From Bartonella florencae (GTDB taxonomy: Bacteria > Pseudomonadota > Alphaproteobacteria > Rhizobiales > Rhizobiaceae): 64,000 bases of DNA. The stretch spans positions 55,483 to 119,482 of the forward strand of contig NZ_HE997453.1 in NCBI RefSeq assembly GCF_000312525.1. Direction: 5' to 3'. Of this stretch, positions 28,378 through 38,378 are shown in pieces. The position numbers and the translations under genes are program-made. The notes beneath the pieces were generated by a model. That model ran no database searches and was not told the DNA's origin. It worked only from the letters and a program-made list of their open reading frames with translations. Position 1 is the first letter of the stretch, and the number at the start of each line of letters is the position of its first letter.

Positions 28378-29217
28378 CTATGATTCTTGAATAGCTTTAG
28401 CGTCGTTGTTTTTTTCTTCTAAAGCAGCCCGTTTATTATAAGCCATAAAACTACAGGGGAGAAAAATCATATAGCCAACAGCTGTGACCAATAAAGTATA
28501 CCATGTATAGGTTGCAATAAAGCCTACATAAATAACAATTCCTAACATGCATGGTACAACGACATCACGTCTTAGATTTTGATCAATTGTTTTTGCATTC
28601 CATACTGGTAAACGACTGACCAAAAGAAATGCAATAATTACCGTATAAAGGCTAAAAAATAATGCCCAACCCCAACTTGGTACCAAACCAAGAGCTCCCA
28701 GATACATAGGTAATAAAAGCAATAATGCCCCTGCTGGGGCAGGAACACCAACAAAATAACTTTCCTGCCATTTTGGTATATCAGCATTATCTAACATGAC
28801 ATTAAAACGTGCTAATCGCAAACAACAAGCAACACAATAAACAAGTGCTGCTACCCACCCTACTTGATGCGCTTGCGTTAAAATAAAGGAATAAACAATA
28901 AGTGCAGGTGCAACACCAAAATTAATTACATCAGCAAGAGAATCCATCTGCGCACCAAAAGACGAACTCCCATCTATCAAACGAGCAATACGACCATCCG
29001 TGCCATCTAAAATTGCCGCTAAAAGCACCATTAAAATAGCTCCCTCATAGCGATTATCGAAAGCCAAACGAATACTACTCATCCCTGCACAAATCGCCAA
29101 AATAGTTATAATATTGGGGATGATATAGCGCATTGGGGTAGGTGAGCGCCACCGATTGGCAACATCATCATGTTGTCCCTCAGGATTAAATGAAGAAAAT
29201 AGCGAAAAGTTTTTCAT
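28378..29217 (-). CDS. pssA: CDP-diacylglycerol-serine O-phosphatidyltransferase
   Basis: PssA makes phosphatidylserine from CDP-diacylglycerol and serine at the inner membrane. The 279-residue polytopic protein has the CDP-alcohol phosphotransferase signature in the segment DGTDGRIARLIDGSSSFGAQ followed by MDSLAD (about residues 91-117), with its conserved aspartates. About eight hydrophobic segments are visible. It follows psd by 8 bases, so the enzymes for two consecutive steps to phosphatidylethanolamine are co-expressed. Confidence 0.93.
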   Translation of the reverse strand: MKNFSLFSSFNPEGQHDDVANRWRSPTPMRYIIPNIITILAICAGMSSIRLAFDNRYEGAILMVLLAAILDGTDGRIARLIDGSSSFGAQMDSLADVINFGVAPALIVYSFILTQAHQVGWVAALVYCVACCLRLARFNVMLDNADIPKWQESYFVGVPAPAGALLLLLPMYLGALGLVPSWGWALFFSLYTVIIAFLLVSRLPVWNAKTIDQNLRRDVVVPCMLGIVIYVGFIATYTWYTLLVTAVGYMIFLPCSFMAYNKRAALEEKNNDAKAIQES

Positions 29218-29225
29218 TGTTCATC

Positions 29226-29924
29226 CTAATCAAATCTGAAGTCAATTGTAGCACTCTTTTCATCAAAAGAACCTAAAATTGTTTCTCCCGCAATTGCTGT
29301 TTGGCCAACTGCAACACGTAATTTCACTGTAGTTGGTACATAAATGTCAAGGCGAGAACCAAAACGAATCAAACCAAATCGTTCTCCAACTGTAACGGAA
29401 TTATTCTCTTTTGCCCAACAAACAATCCGGCGCGCAATCATTCCGGCGATCTGTACCATGCCAATTTTACCATGTTTGCTGTCAATCACCATTCCATTAC
29501 GCTCATTAAATCGACTCGCTTTATCAAGCTCAGCATTGGCAAAACTACCTGGACGATAAACTATAGACTCTATAGTACCATTTATGGGAATACGATTGAT
29601 ATGACATGAAAAAATATCCATAAACACAGAAATCCGGATCATTTCTTCTTTACCTAATCCCAATTCTTCAGGTGGAACACATGCTTCAACGCATGAGATG
29701 CGCCCATCAGCAGGAGACATAACCCAATTGGAATTCAAAGGAATCACACGATCTGGATCACGAAAAAAATATATGCACCAAATAGTGAGAACAAGACCAC
29801 ACCAAAACAATGGATTCCATAGCCAACCAAGAAAGAGAGAAATAATAAAAAACGCAACAATAAAAGGATAGCCCTCTTTATGAATTGGCGTAAAACTCTT
29901 ATGGATAGATTGTAAAATACTCAT
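29226..29924 (-). CDS. psd: Phosphatidylserine decarboxylase proenzyme
   Basis: Psd decarboxylates phosphatidylserine to phosphatidylethanolamine. The 232-residue proenzyme is of the short (PSD-A) type. Hydrophobic N-terminal segments anchor it, [14 protein letters not shown] and [12 protein letters not shown] carry conserved active-site residues, and [11 protein letters not shown] contains the Gly-Ser self-cleavage site (Ser at about 190). Cleavage there would create the pyruvoyl group on the small alpha chain. pssA lies immediately downstream. Confidence 0.94.
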   Translation of the reverse strand: MSILQSIHKSFTPIHKEGYPFIVAFFIISLFLGWLWNPLFWCGLVLTIWCIYFFRDPDRVIPLNSNWVMSPADGRISCVEACVPPEELGLGKEEMIRISVFMDIFSCHINRIPINGTIESIVYRPGSFANAELDKASRFNERNGMVIDSKHGKIGMVQIAGMIARRIVCWAKENNSVTVGERFGLIRFGSRLDIYVPTTVKLRVAVGQTAIAGETILGSFDEKSATIDFRFD

Positions 29925-30041
29925 ATAATTTCCTATTCATCGTATAACTTAACTAAGTCATAAATCCTTTTGTTCCTCCTTATTCCTTTCTGTACTGAAC
30001 CAATCACTCCATATAAAGTTATAAATTACATTTTGCGCAGC

Positions 30042-31925
30042 TTATTTTTTACGATTAACAACGCCTATTTCATCTTCTTCACGCATTTTACGTAATTTTT
30101 CTTCAGCTTGCGAGGCCTCAAGTTGTTTATTCCACATCGAAGCATATAAACCTCTCTTACGTAAAAGCTCTTTATGAGTCCCATTTTCAATAATACGACC
30201 ATTTTTGAGGACCAAAATTTCATCCGCATTGATAACAGTAGAAAGACGATGGGCAATTATCAATGTTGTCCGCCCACGACTGACAATATCCAATGCTTGT
30301 TGAATTTCCTGTTCCGTAGCTGTATCAAGAGCTGCAGTTGCCTCATCGAGAATAAGAAGTGGAGGTGCTTTTAACAATGTTCGAGCGATAGCTACCCGTT
30401 GCTTTTCGCCACCTGATAGTTTGAGACCACGCTCACCTACCATAGACTGAAAACCTTCCGGAAGCATCTCAATAAATTTCGATATCTGTGCCATTTCAGC
30501 AGCTTTGCGCATCTCTTCATCTGTAGCACTTGGGCGCCCGTAGCAAATATTATAAGCAATTGTATCATTAAATAACACTGTGTCTTGGGGAACCATACCA
30601 ATTGCTTCACGCAAACTTTTTTGCGTTACATCACGAATATCTTGCCCATCAATTGTGATGGAGCCTGCATTAACATCATAAAAACGAAAAAGTAATCGAG
30701 AGATTGTCGATTTACCAGCTCCTGATGGCCCAACAATTGCAACAGTTTTTCCTCTCGGAATTTCAAAATTAATATCTTTGAGAATCTGGCGAGACGGATC
30801 ATAGGAAAAATTTACCTGATTAAAGCAAATGCTGCCACCATCTACTACCAATGGTTTGGCATCTACCTTATCAACGATTTCCTGCTCAACGTCTAAAAGA
30901 TCAAACATAGCTTCGATATCAGTGAGTCCTTGCCGAATATCGCGATAAATTGAACCAATAAAATTTAGTGGAATAGAAAGCTGTATTAAAAGCGCATTAA
31001 TAAAAACGAAATCCCCTAAAGTCTGTGTCTTATAAAACACTTCGTAAGCTGACATCAACATCAGAATAGTCATTCCAATGCCAAAAATAAGAGCCTGACC
31101 AAAATTAAGCCAGCTTAATGATGTCCAAATTTTTGTTGCTGCTTTTTCATAACTTGCCATAGAAGAATCAAATCGACGCGCTTCTAGAGTCTCATTACAA
31201 AAATATTTGACTGTTTCAAAATTCAAAAGAGAATCAACAGCACGCGTATTGGCCTCTGTATCTGCTGTATTCATCTCTTGCCGAATACGAATACGCCAAT
31301 CACTCGCCTTGATTGTGAACAAAGTATAGATACTAACCATTATCACAACTATGAAGACGTAATACCACCCATAGTTGATGTAAAACACAAGTGCTGTCAG
31401 AATAAACTCTAAAACCGTTGGTACCGTATTGAGAATTGAAAATCTAACGATCGCTTCAATTCCTTTCGTACCACGCTCAATCACACGAGAAAGCCCACCA
31501 GTTCGCTTTTCTAAATGAAAGCGTAAAGATAATCCATGAATATGTACAAAAGTCTTATAAGCAAGCTGGCGAATAGCATGTTGACCAACGGTTGCAAATA
31601 GAGAATCACGTAATTGATTTAATGCAGCCTGAACAATGCGCGCAATATTATATGCCAAAACAAGCATAATGGGAACAATCCAACTGGATGAAAGCCATAT
31701 TGGGAAATTAAAATTCGTATCAAGCGTATTCGTAGCATACTTAAAGAAATAGGGTACAGAGATGAGAAACAGCTTGGCGAGAATAAGGTACAAGATTGCC
31801 CATAGAACCCGCACTTTCAAATCACGGCGATCTGCGGGCCACATATAGGGCCATAAATTGTAAAGTGTGTGAAAAGTCTGACCTGTCTCTGATGATACAG
31901 TCTTTACCGTTTTGTTGCGTTTCAT
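30042..31925 (-). CDS. Atm1-type ABC exporter (fused permease-ATPase)
   Basis: This half-transporter of 627 residues has six membrane segments (about 40-330) and an ATP-binding domain. The latter has Walker A GPSGAGKST, signature LSGGEKQRVAIARTLL, Walker B LLILDEATAALD and the H-loop AHRLST. The N-terminal NLWPYMWPADRRDLKVRVLWA and TGGLSRVIERGTKGIEAI match the Atm1/HMT subfamily. These export glutathione-bound or sulfur-containing compounds linked to iron-sulfur metabolism and metal tolerance. AAGGGC precedes the ATG. The substrate assignment is family-based. Confidence 0.88.
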   Translation of the reverse strand: MKRNKTVKTVSSETGQTFHTLYNLWPYMWPADRRDLKVRVLWAILYLILAKLFLISVPYFFKYATNTLDTNFNFPIWLSSSWIVPIMLVLAYNIARIVQAALNQLRDSLFATVGQHAIRQLAYKTFVHIHGLSLRFHLEKRTGGLSRVIERGTKGIEAIVRFSILNTVPTVLEFILTALVFYINYGWYYVFIVVIMVSIYTLFTIKASDWRIRIRQEMNTADTEANTRAVDSLLNFETVKYFCNETLEARRFDSSMASYEKAATKIWTSLSWLNFGQALIFGIGMTILMLMSAYEVFYKTQTLGDFVFINALLIQLSIPLNFIGSIYRDIRQGLTDIEAMFDLLDVEQEIVDKVDAKPLVVDGGSICFNQVNFSYDPSRQILKDINFEIPRGKTVAIVGPSGAGKSTISRLLFRFYDVNAGSITIDGQDIRDVTQKSLREAIGMVPQDTVLFNDTIAYNICYGRPSATDEEMRKAAEMAQISKFIEMLPEGFQSMVGERGLKLSGGEKQRVAIARTLLKAPPLLILDEATAALDTATEQEIQQALDIVSRGRTTLIIAHRLSTVINADEILVLKNGRIIENGTHKELLRKRGLYASMWNKQLEASQAEEKLRKMREEDEIGVVNRKK

Positions 31926-32049
31926 AAAGCCCTTACTTCTTTATCATCTCTCAAGAGGAGAGACTATAGAGCTCCCCATTGTTACTCACTGTTCCCATAT
32001 TATCTCTTCTATACGCTTCCAATGAGTTCTATCTTTTAAGCGTTCAAGG

Positions 32050-32721
32050 TTAGACTGTTTTTAAAAAAGGAACAAGAAATAATCCTTTAGAAAGTTTATT
32101 ATTTTGATCTGTATGCTCATACCATTCTGCTGCAAACAAACTCTCAATTTTAACATGGTTTTTTTTCAATTCTGCTTGAAGCCATGTTTTTGATTTACCA
32201 ATCTCTTTAAGCCCTTTATCAAAAACTTCGCCATTTTGTACTAAAATGACAGACTTCTTACCTTCTTCCTTTTTAACAACAGAACAATCACCATTCGTTT
32301 CTAAATGAACAAAAGCTGCTTCATGTAAACTACAGCCTTTAATGCGCAACATTGTAATCAAATCATTGACGGTAATACCCAAATTTTTAATCTTATCCAT
32401 TTGAAATACACCATCCAAAACTAATGGGACATTCTGTCCTGCAACAAGACGACGAAAAAAAACGGAATAGTGTGCAAAAAAATTAAGAAATGTAACCAAT
32501 GCTTGCCAAATACATAAAACAACCAATAATTTAACAATACTAATATTGGGATTATAAATCACCCCTCCAATGATACCCCCCATTACAAAATTACTAACCA
32601 AATCAACAGGTGTCATTTGACTAAGACTACCACGCCCCGTCGTTCTTAAAATGAGTAGAAAAGCTATAAGACCTACAGCTAATTTAAGCGCAACATATCC
32701 ATAACTATATACAAATTCCAT
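32050..32721 (-). CDS. DUF421 (YetF-type) membrane protein
   Basis: The 223-residue protein has three N-terminal hydrophobic segments (ALKLAVGLIAFLLILRTTGRG onward) with the family motif LSQMTPVDLVSNFVMGGIIGG. A cytoplasmic region follows with VPLVLDGVFQMDKIKNLGITVNDL and LRIKGCSLHEAAFVHLETNG. These match DUF421/YetF proteins, whose role is not settled. GGGAGG lies 6 bases before the ATG. It stands between the Atm1-type gene and cysS on the same strand. Confidence 0.8.
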   Translation of the reverse strand: MEFVYSYGYVALKLAVGLIAFLLILRTTGRGSLSQMTPVDLVSNFVMGGIIGGVIYNPNISIVKLLVVLCIWQALVTFLNFFAHYSVFFRRLVAGQNVPLVLDGVFQMDKIKNLGITVNDLITMLRIKGCSLHEAAFVHLETNGDCSVVKKEEGKKSVILVQNGEVFDKGLKEIGKSKTWLQAELKKNHVKIESLFAAEWYEHTDQNNKLSKGLFLVPFLKTV

Positions 32722-32761
32722 TACATCCTCCCTTTTTATGAAAGCTGCTGGAATAGGAAAA

Positions 32762-34270
32762 TTATAACCGCTTTACTTCCCACAACGTCATACGCTTACC
32801 AGTCTGTGGGTCTTTTTCGTCTTTTAAAATAACCCCCTTGGCTGCAAGCTCATCACGAATTGTATCCGCAGCTGCCCACTCTTTATTATGGATAAATTGC
32901 AGCCTTTCGGCAATGCGTTGATTAATAAATTTTGCATCAAGAGAAGCTTTTCTCATAAACAATGGGCACTCTCTATCTCTCACCCACTCTTGGCGTAAGA
33001 GCCCAAATAAACGCATCCCATTTGCGAGAGCTACAGCATCACCTGTTTTATAAAATTTTCGTAAAAAAGCAAATGCACTTGGAGTATTCAAATCATCACT
33101 GAGAGCGTTTATCAAAGAATTCTCAACCGTTTCATTGTCCTCCAGCCTCTCAGCTTCACAGCGAAGTAATTCATACCAACGATAAAGTTCGCTACTAGAG
33201 TTTGCTAAACGCTGAGCTGTCCAATTTAATGGTTCACGATAATGCGTTTGTAACATCGAAAAACGTGCAGACAAGCCAGTCCAAGTTTGCTTTATTTCAT
33301 CGGTTAATGCATCATTAAATTCAAAAAAATTATTCTCTAAAACAGAACGAATCGTTATGAAATTTCCAAGGCTTTTCGACATTTTTTTACCTTCAACTTG
33401 CAAAAAACCATTATGCATCCAAAAATTAGCCATTCGTTCAGTTCCAAAAGCTGAACAACTTTGCGCAATCTCATTTTCATGATGCGGAAAAATCAAATCA
33501 AGCCCACCACCATGAATATCAAAAATATTTGCTGTTGGATCATCGCAGTGCAAACCTCCACCATAAGGTGCAAGCAGCTTTGCCATTGACATTGCTGAAC
33601 ATTCAATATGCCAACCTGGGCGTCCTAAAACAGAAATTCCTGCCGGCGAAGACCAACCTGGTTCTCCTGCCGCAGAGGGCTTCCATAAAACAAAATCCAT
33701 TTCCCCCCTTTTATAAGCAGCAACATCAACACGCGCACCCGCTTTCATTTCATCTAACGAGCGTTTTGCAAGTTCTCCATAATGGGGATGATTTTTTATG
33801 CTACTCACAGAAAACAATATATGATTTTCAGCTTTATAGGCGTGCCCTTTTTTAACTAACTTTTCAATTAAGGCACGCATTTCATCTAAATGATCCGTTG
33901 CCCGTGGTTGACTAGTTGGCAAAAGACAGCCAAGTGCCATTGTATCTTGTTGAAATTGAGAATAAGTACGTTCCGTTAATCGACGAATAGCTTCATTAAG
34001 TGCTAACTCTGGATACTCGTGAGCTGCTCGTGCATTAATTTTATCATCTACATCAGTAATGTTACGCGCATATATAACATGGTCCTTACCATACACATGA
34101 CGCAATAAACGAAATAACAGATCAAAAACAATTACAGGACGTGCATTCCCTATGTGGGCATAATCATAAACTGTCGGACCACAGACATAAAGACGCACTT
34201 TTTGGGCGTCTATCGGTGTAAAATTTTCTTTTTTACGTGTAAGCGTATTATAAAATCGCAACTTACTCAT
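32762..34270 (-). CDS. cysS: Cysteinyl-tRNA synthetase
   Basis: CysS charges tRNA-Cys. The 502-residue class I enzyme has the HIGH-type motif in [16 protein letters not shown] and the KMSKS motif in [10 protein letters not shown]. The zinc ligands lie in [14 protein letters not shown] and [14 protein letters not shown]. The C-terminal anticodon-binding part starts near residue 350. Length is normal for the family, with a small insertion at about residue 165-215 as in other Rhizobiales. The ATG at 34270 is the first start in frame. Confidence 0.95.
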   Translation of the reverse strand: MSKLRFYNTLTRKKENFTPIDAQKVRLYVCGPTVYDYAHIGNARPVIVFDLLFRLLRHVYGKDHVIYARNITDVDDKINARAAHEYPELALNEAIRRLTERTYSQFQQDTMALGCLLPTSQPRATDHLDEMRALIEKLVKKGHAYKAENHILFSVSSIKNHPHYGELAKRSLDEMKAGARVDVAAYKRGEMDFVLWKPSAAGEPGWSSPAGISVLGRPGWHIECSAMSMAKLLAPYGGGLHCDDPTANIFDIHGGGLDLIFPHHENEIAQSCSAFGTERMANFWMHNGFLQVEGKKMSKSLGNFITIRSVLENNFFEFNDALTDEIKQTWTGLSARFSMLQTHYREPLNWTAQRLANSSSELYRWYELLRCEAERLEDNETVENSLINALSDDLNTPSAFAFLRKFYKTGDAVALANGMRLFGLLRQEWVRDRECPLFMRKASLDAKFINQRIAERLQFIHNKEWAAADTIRDELAAKGVILKDEKDPQTGKRMTLWEVKRL

Positions 34271-34746
34271 TATTATACTCCGTTAGCACTCAACTTACCG
34301 CCGCTCAGGGTGAAATTTCTCTTAAATTATCGCCATTATGCAATTTAAGCGAAAATTTTCGTATAGCTTCTGTAAAATTCTCATAACATCCCTCCCCCTT
34401 CATCTAGGCTGTATCCACCATCTGTAACAAAAACAATCTCTTTTATTTGATTGGAATATTCTATCGATAGCTCTTTTTTCTTAATGAAAAAATCATCACA
34501 GAATAAAATCTGCGATGCGTAATATCAATAGAATGTACATTCCCATGAAAAACAAATTCTATACAGAAAATTTGAAATTTTTAATTACAAAAAGCTTTAT
34601 CAGAATTTGCAATATATCCCTATGGCTCTTTCCTTATCCTCTTTCATGCCCTAAATTTTATAATATAGCTGCTATTTGTAATGGTGCATAAACGACTTTA
34701 TTCACGCTTATAATTGTAGAGAAGTTTATTAAAAGAAAGCAAAAAA
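34271..34746. other. Divergent intergenic region between cysS and the TIGR02301 gene
   Basis: These 476 AT-rich bases hold the divergent promoters. I see no gene, RNA or strong hairpin. A short palindrome CTATCGATAG occurs near 34464. Confidence 0.45.
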
Positions 34747-35175
34747 TTGATCCGTAATATATTGATAAAAATTACCTTTCTGACATTTTTCTTCGCTTTA
34801 ATACCAGCCTTTGCACAACAATCACCACCCTATGAGGAAAAATTGCTACGATTAGCAGAAATTTTAGGATCTCTGCATGCTTTACAAAATTTTTGTAAGC
34901 CTCCAACAAATCAATGGTATGACTCCATGCATGCACTGATTGAAGCAGAACACCCAACACCACAAAGACGCATTTATTTTTATGAAGCGTTTAATACAGC
35001 ATATCGTGCTTTTTCAGAAAGTTATCATTATTGCACACAATCAGCAATTGAAGCAAATCAAAGATATATTAAAGAAGGAAGAGCCTTATCCGAAAGCCTT
35101 CTTATGCATTATAACAATCAATCTTTACAAAAATATCAAACTATCGATTTAAGCCATTCCACTGACAAAAAATGA
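34747..35175 (+). CDS. TIGR02301 family exported protein
   Basis: This is a 142-residue protein with a signal peptide (ILIKITFLTFFFALIPAFAQ, cleavage likely after AFA, about residue 24). The mature part begins SPPYEEKLLRLAEILGSLHALQNFC and matches the small alphaproteobacterial TIGR02301 family of unknown function. Two cysteines (about 49 and 95) could form a periplasmic disulfide. The start is a TTG at 34747 with AGAAAG upstream, and no in-frame ATG gives a full signal peptide. Confidence 0.72.
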   Translation: MIRNILIKITFLTFFFALIPAFAQQSPPYEEKLLRLAEILGSLHALQNFCKPPTNQWYDSMHALIEAEHPTPQRRIYFYEAFNTAYRAFSESYHYCTQSAIEANQRYIKEGRALSESLLMHYNNQSLQKYQTIDLSHSTDKK

Positions 35176-35321
35176 ATAAATTCATAAGCCGCTTCTGCTA
35201 TACATATAGTCATTTTCAAAGAATAATTGGCAATATGTCTTTAACTTCATCTGATAAAATTACCATGCGAGCCCTTTGCAATAAATAAAGCTATTTTGTA
35301 AAATCCATCAACTTTATTTGG

Positions 35322-36650
35322 CTAAACCAAAGATTCTATAAATTTAACAGGCTCACCTTGCGAAGGTGTAACAATTTCACCTTCCCACATAACACGCTTG
35401 CCGCGAATGATGGTCCCAACAGGCCAGCCTTTAACCTTTTGACCATCATAAGGTGTCCAACCTGCGCGCGAACCAATCAATGCATTGGTAATTATTTCTT
35501 CTCGCTTTAAATCAACGATAGTTAAATCAGCATCATAGCCAACAGCAATGCGTCCCTTACAACTTATACCAAAAATGCGGCTAGGACCATGCGAGGTAAG
35601 ATCAATAAAACGTTCAAGAGACATTTTTCCTGCATTTACATGCGTTAGCATAATTGCCGCTGTTGTTTGCACACCTGTCATCCCTGGAGGTGAAGCGGGA
35701 TAAGGTTGATGCTTTTCTTCAAGCGTATGAGGTGCATGATCAGAACCTAATACATCAACAATACCTTGCTGCACACCATACCAAAGAGCTTCACGATGAC
35801 GGCTCTCACGGATCGGTGGATTCATTTGAATTAATGTACCAAAGCGTTGATAATCATGAACCGTTAAAGTCAAATGGTGCTGTGTAACTTCAATTGTTGC
35901 CACATCTTTGTGCTTTTTTAGAAAATCAATTTCTTCTGCTGTAGAGAGATGTAACACATGAATACGTGCCTTTGTTTCATGTGCAATTTTCACCAAGCGT
36001 TGTGTACATTTTAATGCGGCAACCTCATCACGCCAAACTGGGTGCGATGATGCATCCCCTTCAATCCGTAATATTTTACGCTCTCTAAGCCTTTCTTCAT
36101 CTTCAGAATGAAAAGCCACACGACGGCGCGTATTTTTCAAAATAAGACGCACACTTTCATCATCATCTACCAAAAGATTGCCGGTAGAAGATCCCATGAA
36201 GACTTTAATTCCAGCAGCGCCTGGCAATCTTTCTAACTCAGAAAGTTCATGGGCATTTTCACGTGTTCCTCCAACCCAAAATGCAAAATCACAATGCATC
36301 CTATGAAAGCCGCGTTTCACCTTATCAGCTAGAGCCTCTTCCGATGTGGTTAATGGATTGGTATTAGGCATTTCAAATACCGCCGTCACTCCCCCTAACA
36401 CCGCAGAATAGGAGCCACTTTCTAAATCTTCTTTATGTTCGTTGCCCGGCTCGCGAAAATGAACTTGACTATCAATAATTCCTGGCAAAATATGCAGCCC
36501 TGTACAATCAATCACTTCTCCAGCAGATGCGCATGTAAGGTCACCAATTTCAGCAATACGGCCATTTGTAATACCAATATCACGTTGAATCTTTCCATCA
36601 TGATTTACAACCGTTGCGCCTTTTAAAATTGTATCAAATGTTTTAAACAT
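35322..36650 (-). CDS. pyrC: Dihydroorotase (PyrC-type amidohydrolase)
   Basis: This is a cyclic amidohydrolase, most likely the dihydroorotase of pyrimidine synthesis. Recognisable parts are GLHILPGIIDSQVHFREPG, the metal-bridging lysine in GIKVFMGSSTGNL, and histidines in VAFHSEDEERL, VTQHHLTL and VLGSDHAPH. The usual first metal-site pair H-x-H reads Q-V-H here. I believe this is a recurring variant in rhizobial PyrC proteins, but it leaves open an allantoinase or hydantoinase-like role. The frame extends to a GTG at 36665. The ATG at 36650 with GAGGAG upstream is the better start. pyrE is at 44403. Confidence 0.82.
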   Translation of the reverse strand: MFKTFDTILKGATVVNHDGKIQRDIGITNGRIAEIGDLTCASAGEVIDCTGLHILPGIIDSQVHFREPGNEHKEDLESGSYSAVLGGVTAVFEMPNTNPLTTSEEALADKVKRGFHRMHCDFAFWVGGTRENAHELSELERLPGAAGIKVFMGSSTGNLLVDDDESVRLILKNTRRRVAFHSEDEERLRERKILRIEGDASSHPVWRDEVAALKCTQRLVKIAHETKARIHVLHLSTAEEIDFLKKHKDVATIEVTQHHLTLTVHDYQRFGTLIQMNPPIRESRHREALWYGVQQGIVDVLGSDHAPHTLEEKHQPYPASPPGMTGVQTTAAIMLTHVNAGKMSLERFIDLTSHGPSRIFGISCKGRIAVGYDADLTIVDLKREEIITNALIGSRAGWTPYDGQKVKGWPVGTIIRGKRVMWEGEIVTPSQGEPVKFIESLV

Positions 36651-36714
36651 AGCCGTACTCCTCACATATCCTTTCTTTATCGATTATGTAACTTTGGGCA
36701 GAAAGGCAAGAACC

Positions 36715-37581
36715 ATGATTCAAAAACAAAATGCTACTCTCTTAAAAAACCGTAGAATTATTAAAGTTACTGGTCAAGAAGCAACAGATTTTCTACAAGT
36801 TCTTTTCACAACAGATATAACCAAAATCGGCCCACAAGAAATTTTTCCTGGAGCGCTTTTATCCCCACAAGGAAAAGTTATTGCTGATTTTCTTATCGGC
36901 AAAAGAGATGATGATTATCTGATTGATATCGTTGTCTCTCTGGCTGATACCTTTTACAAGCGCCTGCTCCTTTATAAACTGCATAAAAAAGTAGAAATTA
37001 CAGAACCATTCCAAGAACTTGTTACAGTTTCTTGGAATAATGAATCAGATACTTTAGATTTTGATTCAAGTTTTATTGATAAACGCTTTCCACAAAAAGA
37101 AAAAATAATACGGACATACGGAACAACACCTTTTTTAGCCTCAGAATGTTGTGATACTTGGAATCGACTGCGTGTGCATTATGCAATCACAGAAAGTGGT
37201 CAAGATTATGAAATAGGTAAAGTCTTTCCCCATGATATTAATTATGATCAAATTAATGGACTCGCCTTTAATAAAGGATGTTATATCGGACAAGAAATCG
37301 TTTCACGAATGCATCACCGCCACACAGTGCGCCGTCGTGTTTTGATTGTAAAAAGCCAACATGCATTAACTCCAAGTTCCAGCGTTATAGCAGGAACAAA
37401 AATTCTTGGTTATTTGGGAACATGTGCTGAAAATGAAGCTCTCGTTTTAACCCGTCTTGACCATGTTAAGAATGCTATGGATAATAATATTCCATTTACA
37501 GTAAAAGATGTTCCCGTTACCATAAGCATTGCTAAAAATATGAATTTTACCTTCCCTGAAAGCACTATGGAAACGCACTGA
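36715..37581 (+). CDS. ygfZ: Folate-binding protein YgfZ/IBA57 family
   Basis: YgfZ binds tetrahydrofolate and helps assemble or repair certain iron-sulfur enzymes. The 288-residue protein has the family signature NKGCYIGQEIVSRMHHR, with its essential cysteine, at about residue 190-206. The N-terminal GcvT-like fold begins ITGQ-type (VTGQEATDFLQVLFTTDI). The open frame extends to a TTG at 36694. The ATG at 36715 with AGAAAGG upstream is preferred. Its TGA overlaps an ATG at 37581, the probable original start of the next gene. Confidence 0.88.
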   Translation: MIQKQNATLLKNRRIIKVTGQEATDFLQVLFTTDITKIGPQEIFPGALLSPQGKVIADFLIGKRDDDYLIDIVVSLADTFYKRLLLYKLHKKVEITEPFQELVTVSWNNESDTLDFDSSFIDKRFPQKEKIIRTYGTTPFLASECCDTWNRLRVHYAITESGQDYEIGKVFPHDINYDQINGLAFNKGCYIGQEIVSRMHHRHTVRRRVLIVKSQHALTPSSSVIAGTKILGYLGTCAENEALVLTRLDHVKNAMDNNIPFTVKDVPVTISIAKNMNFTFPESTMETH

Positions 37582-37632
37582 TGGCTAAAGCTGAATTATC
37601 AAAAAAAAGGAGAAGCACGTGCTTGGCAAAGA

Positions 37633-38202
37633 ATGCTTTCTGGTCGGCGACTTGACCTCCTAAATCCTTCTCCTTTTGATATTGAAATTGAAGATATTGC
37701 CCATGGGCTTGCCCGCGTTGCGCGTTGGAATGGTCAAACACAAGGAGAGCATGCCTATTCTGTTGCACAACATTCACTTTTGGTAGAACAAATATTTCAA
37801 AAGCTTTGTCCGCAATCGCATAGTAATGATTGTCTATGTGCTCTCTTTCATGATGCACCAGAATATGTCATCGGTGATATTATTTCGCCTTTTAAAGCTG
37901 TCATCGGAAAACAATATGAACTCATCGAAAAACGTATACAAGATGCTATCCATATGCGCTTTTCTCTCCCAGTTAATCCCTCGCAAAAACTCGTGAAAAA
38001 AATCAAACAAGCTGATCGTATTGCTGCATTCTACGAAGCTATTACACTTGCTGGATTTAATAAAGAAGAAGCTCTTCGCTATTTTGGTTCTCCCAATAAT
38101 ATTTTATGCGATGATCTTAATTTGCAGCCATATTCTACACAACAAATTGAAAATGCCTTTTTAAGGCGCTTTAACGACCTTGATGCTCAGAGAGCACACT
38201 AA
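37633..38202 (+). CDS. HD-domain hydrolase (YfbR-like), 5' end frameshifted
   Basis: This HD-superfamily phosphohydrolase resembles YfbR-type 5'-deoxynucleotidases. It begins MLSGRRLDLLNPSPFDIEIE and contains the metal-site histidines in GEHAYSVAQHSLLVEQ and the HD pair in CALFHDAPEYVIGDIISPFK. The conserved family N-terminus reads RAWQRMLSGRR, and GEARAWQR is present in frame just upstream of 37633 without a start codon. An ATG at 37581 coupled to the ygfZ stop begins MAKAELSKK. It runs out of frame at an A8 tract (37601-37608), and one more A would join the two. Either translation starts internally at 37633, or slippage repairs the frame, or the gene is damaged. Confidence 0.72.
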   Translation: MLSGRRLDLLNPSPFDIEIEDIAHGLARVARWNGQTQGEHAYSVAQHSLLVEQIFQKLCPQSHSNDCLCALFHDAPEYVIGDIISPFKAVIGKQYELIEKRIQDAIHMRFSLPVNPSQKLVKKIKQADRIAAFYEAITLAGFNKEEALRYFGSPNNILCDDLNLQPYSTQQIENAFLRRFNDLDAQRAH

Positions 38203-38378
38203 TGCTCCTTGTAGCATTTATCATTTTAGTTAAAAAGTGAATATATGGAACCTCCACCTTCTTGTCAAAACAGCTCTTTGAGAGCAACCATAACAAAGAA
38301 TAAATTTCTTTTGTTCTCTTCATTATCAAAGCTGATCACCAATACCGCTTGCTTTAAGATTTTCACATTAAACTGGAT

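Noticed and set aside
38286-38320. Inverted repeat AACAAAGAA with TTCTTTTGTT near the panB end
   Set aside because: The stem is only A/T plus a bulge and would be weak, so it is not called a terminator.
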